This document shows positions 59,174 to 64,000 of a stretch of DNA of 64,000 nt, in pieces. The notes beneath the pieces were generated by a model, which was not told the DNA's origin, made no database searches, and saw nothing but the letters and a program-made list of their open reading frames with translations. The translations under genes and the position numbers were made by a program. Source of the stretch: Sindora glabra (Eukaryota > Streptophyta > Magnoliopsida > Fabales > Fabaceae); assembly GCA_020226215.1 (NCBI GenBank), contig CM035233.1, positions 18,557,701 through 18,621,700 on the forward strand. Reading direction: 5' to 3'. Position 1 is the stretch's first letter; each line of letters begins with the position of its first letter.

Positions 59174-61350
59174 AAAGCATTATAAAATTATTTGCTCTTT
59201 GTTCCAAACCATAATTATAGGGTAAATTAGTAGTACTTCTCTTGAAATTTGGTAACAAGATTAAACTTCCTTCTTACTTGAGATTGTAAATAAGCGAACT
59301 TCAGCTAAACATATGAATGTTCCAATTTGAGCTCAACAATATTAACAAGTTTAACTAACAAATGAGCTTATTCGAGCTTAAATAAATTGCACATAATTTA
59401 ATCAAAATTTTTAATCGAACATAAAATATATGAGCTCGCACTTGAACTTAGACTACAAATGAGCTCATATAAACTTAAACAAGTTTACATGAGCTTAAAT
59501 CCTAAACTTAACTTTGTGTTCAATGTATATATTATATTATATTATTTATATTTACTTGCAAGTTCAGAATATAATATCTATATATTATATTAGTGATTTC
59601 CCTTCTTTTTTCTAATAACCTAATGGCGTTACATCATTGATATACTTTGAAGAAACTAAAGTACATATTATATTTATATTTTTAAATATAATATAAAAAT
59701 AAAAAAATGTAGCTTGTCTTTAGTGGCAAGACTATTGGTTGTCACTAAAAATTAATTTTTTTTATAATGAATTAAGCTTGTTTTTATTCGTGAATGGTTT
59801 GAGTTGAATAATAAAAAGTTCAAGTTTAAATCGTGCTTTAACTGAGATTGACTCATTTAAACTTAACTTATTTAAAATGAAATTCAAAGTAAGTATTTTG
59901 CAAATTGATGTTAACCTTTCATAAGTAACACAACTTATTTACACCTTTATGTATGAAATGCCACTAACATTTTCTTAGTTATATCGATCTAAAATAGAGC
60001 TTGTGTTTGTCAAATTCTTCTTGAAAGACAAGTATAAAATGTTAAGAGAATGTTTAGAATTAGATTTTCTTTCTCATGCTAATCAAAACCATTAATAGCA
60101 ATTAGGTTTAGTAAGATGTGAATGAAATGTAAAAGACTAAATATCCTATTTTGGTATTAAGAAAATTAAGTTTCTATCAATTTTGTCGTCACTAAAAGTT
60201 AGTATGAATTTAGTTCTTGAAGATTAATTTCACCTTACAATTATATCACCTATCATAAGGAGATGAAAAAACTTAACAGCTTGATGACATGGTGTTATTC
60301 GCTCCTACATGGTTTGTTAAATGTTAACTAGCCTTAGCAAAGGCCATGTCAACCTTTCACATTAAAAGAATAAACTCAAATTTCAATCCTTTTAAGATGA
60401 AATTTCAATCAATTTCATCTTTTAACAACACAAATTAGTATCAATTTAGTCCTTGAAAATTAACTCATCTCAAAATTTAGTCCATCATTTATTAAGAAAT
60501 ATAAAAATATTGAAATAAGATATTAGTTTATACTCTTTTCTACTAAGTTAATCATGACAAATACTTATAATAAGGGTCATTAACACATTAAAGAATGATA
60601 ATTAACTTAAGAATAGAAAAGTACTCATTCCAACTATCCTTAACTACCCATGAATGAAGATAGCTCATAAAGATTTGGGTGTATGAAAGGTGGATGACAT
60701 GTCTGTTTATGCCTCTCTTTGATAGTTATTAGCTTAATATAATGGCTCAATGCTCTCAAACCATTCACTTGGACAATTATAAATTTCTACTCTATGATTT
60801 CATACAAGATATACGACTTTGCCCTACACCATACTTTGACATTAACTTTGTCATAACTTATTTCTAGAGCACATAACCAACATGGAAGGTCACTATAGGC
60901 AACTAACTACAAGCCTTCCCTAAAGCATTATTACTATAGTATTTCATATATGATTATGTTGTGTTTTCAAAGTGTATGCAATTTTCAAATTTTGAATACA
61001 AAGTGCATGGATAAATCATTATGCAAGATTTTTCTAACTATCTCAATGCTTACCTTAATACCAAAATTTCTCATAAGGACCTATTATCATCTCGTTCGAA
61101 GAAAAGTAGACACCTAAAGGAAAACGGTTCCTTAAAGAGAAAAAAAAGAGAAAAATGTAGTTTCTTTAAAACTCGGTAAGTAAATATTTAAGAATTGGTA
61201 ATTAATAATCAAATTAAGATATATTGAAAATCCTAAAATTCACCAATATATATGCATATTTGTTATAATAACCATGTTCCATTTTAGTTGATGTCCACAT
61301 TTTCCTACCTTTATTAAGGATAAGGGATGATTTCCTTAATGATTAACCTG
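59174..61350. other. Intergenic DNA with dispersed MITE-like repeats
   Basis: From about 59285 to 59900 GAGCTTAAAT, GAGCTCGCAC and AAACTTAAACAAG-type words repeat, similar to the repeat in ABCG intron 11. At about 60140-60500 phrases such as AGTATGAATTTAGTTCTTGA and AGTATCAATTTAGTCCTTGA recur in direct and inverted order, a style seen in Mutator-type MITEs. Borders were not resolved. No gene is seen. Confidence 0.35.
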
Positions 61351-62900
61351 TGTAACACGAAAACAGAAATAAAGGCACATTACATTAGGTTTTAGTCATA
61401 GGTATCTTATTTATTTATTACTTCTCCTTCATCTTGCATTGACCCAATTAATAAAAGGCCATCCTTTTACAAGTAATTACATATATGATTGCAGTTTCAC
61501 ACATTTAACCATTGCATAATAGCAATATAAAATAATAAAGAACAAAAAGGAAAGCATGCAAATATCCTTATGACTCCTTTCATCCTTAGCCCTTACAAGC
61601 TCCAACCTTGTCCTTTTAAAGTCACCTTGTGACCTTAACTATTACAAGCTAGCACATGACTCCGATGCATAAAGTTATAACATATGCATATCATCTTCCT
61701 TGACATCATCAAATTCATTCATCATATAACATTATCACAATAACATAAGTGCCTCAATTGGTATTTCAGTCATTGTAATTCAATAATAACATTCATATGT
61801 TCAAATCTATAATCACTTCATGCCTCTTTACATACCACATATCTTATCTTTATTATTATACATTTCATAATTAAATAACATTATAAATAAATTATGGTTT
61901 ATATGTCTAGAACGCTACCATACCTTACACATGGCCTCATATCATACATTGAATATCTATTTATTGCATAATAACATATCAAAGGTTAAATAGGTGTAAT
62001 CAACTGTACTCAACCATAGAGCCCCAAGAGTAACTTTGATACTTATAGTTGATTATTAGCATCTACATAATAACTTTTTGGCTTATAAACTATGTAGTTA
62101 ACTATGCTTGCTCAAAATGCACATTCTAGGGCATAATCGACTATATATTTAATTATAACCTAGTCTTCTCTAGAAATCAAGGTAATAAGGTGAATGATAG
62201 TAATAGTGTTGCATGTAAATTGGATCAAGTAAATTCCAATGAGATGGTTAAGTAATGGAATTTAATTTTTAAGAAATTTAGATGCCAAGGTGATAACGAA
62301 GTAAGATGAGCAATTTATAAGGAAATTACAAGAAAAATCCCTTAAAAGTCTTATGCATACTCATAAGTTAAAGGAAAATTTTGGGAAAAATATGAGGTCT
62401 TGTATTACATCAAGTAAGCTTTAAGAAATTAGGGTAGAACCATAGTAAGTGATTTGGCTACCCGCTTAAATTTTATTAATAACTTATTCCTTGAGATTAT
62501 GGGAAAAGATGGTTGATTAAGATAATATTCATGAAGATGATTGTGGGATGGTTAATAGATCACTAAGTGAAGTATGAAAATCTTAAGAAAATTTAGAAGG
62601 AAGGTTTATTTCCCCTAATCCCCACTACATTGGGTACCTCCAATCCCTATTAAATTTGTTCCCAAAATTTTCCCAAATAGATAGTAATGATTCTAGTCTT
62701 ATATATTGGTATTAAATGAGTAACTAGTTTAGATAAACTAAAAAGTTTAATTAATGTATAAAAATAGAATTATGGTTGACTTGAATGATGATAATGAAAA
62801 TAAAGGTGGTATGTGTATATTAAACCACTTAAAATGTAGAGCAAAGTAGCATTGGAAATGATGTTGAAATAAGGCATTTAGGATAGGGTATCCCTTAAGG
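61351..62900 (+). mobile_element. Possible chromovirus LTR start (uncertain)
   Basis: TGTAACACGAAAACAG at 61351 resembles the TGTAACACC start of Tekay/Del-type LTRs. Words such as TATAGTTGATTATT and TAGTTAACTATG (about 62045-62110) recall the blocks inside the LTR at 17790-20076. No right end, target duplication or TATA box was fixed, so this remains a suggestion. Confidence 0.25.
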
Positions 62901-64000
62901 TGGTCAAGGTAACCCCCTAAATTGACCTTAATTTAGTTAATTGGTATTGTCATTCATGAAAATAAATAACATATTATGTTATAAACATAGATTAAATAAA
63001 GGGAAATGTGAATTAGATAATTATGCTTGGTAATATTAATTTAAGAATTAATACCTTAAGGCAGAGAGAAGAATGAAATAATAAAATATGTAAATTTTAC
63101 ATGACATGCAAAAATTTGGTATGTCATATGGTATATTAACACATGGAAATTATGATAATTACATGAAATTTATGGATTGAATATTATCACAATTTATGTG
63201 AACTTATATGAATGTGTTGAATATATAAATTTAAGTATGTTCTCATGGATCATGTGGATTATGTACATATGAGCTTTTGTATTATAATTATGTGTGAATT
63301 TACATGAGTATGGTGAATAGAGAATTTTTATAACTATGTACAAATGTTGTGAAAAATGATTGTCATGTTTCAATAATGAGACCCTTTTAAAACGGTTGAG
63401 AAATTGAGATTCTATGAAATGCAGAAATGCAGTTATAAAAAATTTATGATACTTAATGATAAATCATTAATCATACAATTGAACTACATATTTAAACAAC
63501 AATAATTTCACGCTTTATAACTTCATAACTCATTTAAGTTCTTTATCAAGCCACACATATATATATAAGATGTTTTTCACTATATTTCATGAATTACATA
63601 GCATAATAATTAATTAACCAAATAATTAAATGTGATCCATCATAAACAATAGCACATATGTCATATGTAACATTAAATAATCATGGAATTGTGAATCATC
63701 AATATGGACAATAAGATCTATATGTATACTTCCACTTTAAAATTTTCTCCTAATGTGAATGAGTATTTCTAGAAACCTTACTTGCATTTTCTCTGGAATT
63801 TCATCCTACACATTATAATTTTTCTCTTGCAAGTAGATTATTTGCAATAAATTATAGTGCAAATTTTAGTGCAAATAATAATAATAGCAAAAACTAAATT
63901 TTATACCCAAATATGCAAAAAAAGGATCAAATTAATTATTCAAACAAAACCACAAACTTGTCAACACTTTTTAATGATACTACAAGCAAAGGAATGTCAT
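62901..64000. other. AT-rich intergenic DNA
   Basis: No coding region or definable repeat was recognised to the end of the window. Confidence 0.4.

Noticed and set aside
1..64000. CRISPR arrays, operons, rRNA or tRNA genes
   Set aside because: Regular spaced repeats of CRISPR type, ribosomal motifs and tRNA cloverleaf signatures were not seen. PBS-like motifs are retrotransposon features, not tRNA genes.

Overview
This is a strongly AT-rich stretch of nuclear DNA from a flowering plant, probably a eudicot. The evidence is one intact spliced gene with GT-AG introns, typical plant LTR retrotransposons (Ty3/Gypsy of Tat type, Tekay/Del-like chromovirus, Ty1/Copia of SIRE/Maximus type), and hAT- and Mutator-type non-autonomous elements. 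I cannot name the species. Only one gene is convincingly functional; most other long ORFs are transposon relics or chance frames in AT-rich DNA.

Region 1 (about 620-29,300) is a nested retrotransposon block. The oldest layer is a Tat-like Ty3/Gypsy family lying in minus orientation. Gag, protease, RT, RNase H and integrase relics read leftward from 15,455 to 6,165. An additional ORF with a gypsy-type 'Transposase_28'-like region reads on the opposite strand beyond the end of pol (about 1,950-5,150). The right LTR (16,117-22,254) adjoins gag through a primer-binding-site-like sequence on its left, and adjoins a second additional ORF (22,255-24,100) on its right. A third LTR plus additional ORF lies at about 26,850-29,290. 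I read this as a decayed tandem LTR-internal-LTR-internal array. Later insertions sit inside it: a SIRE-like Copia LTR (about 7,985-12,185) that itself holds another Copia solo LTR (8,283-10,064, perfect 5-bp target duplication); a chromovirus-type solo LTR (17,790-20,076); a 2-kb hAT-like element (20,217-22,221, 7/8 target duplication); and a Copia LTR plus gag (about 24,911-26,830).

Region 2 (30,883-42,190) is the gene region. A Mutator-like MITE lies about 0.7 kb upstream of an intact 14-exon gene (31,882-41,433). Its spliced reading frame is exactly 1120 codons plus stop and encodes a long ABCG half-transporter of the plant ABCG24/ABCG28 clade. The protein has a signal peptide, a cysteine-rich extracellular domain, one membrane segment, a basic linker, an ABC ATPase with all motifs, and a C-terminal six-helix membrane domain.

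Region 3 (42,519-64,000) has no gene I can support. It holds a palindromic GA-rich element, a hAT MITE with clear target duplication (43,988-44,532), a Gypsy RT fragment (46,162-46,413), an unidentified minus-strand coding relic (47,535-48,408), a minus-strand Copia-type LTR (51,271-52,820), a CCTAA-rich tract (about 54,360-54,595), a degenerate tandem repeat (about 55,395-55,630), and a second copy of the Region 1 solo LTR in reverse orientation (57,504-59,173). The rest is AT-rich DNA without recognisable content.

I found no CRISPR array, operon, rRNA or tRNA gene. The notable content is the nested transposon architecture and the well-preserved transporter gene. I do not see strong evidence for a new biological system.
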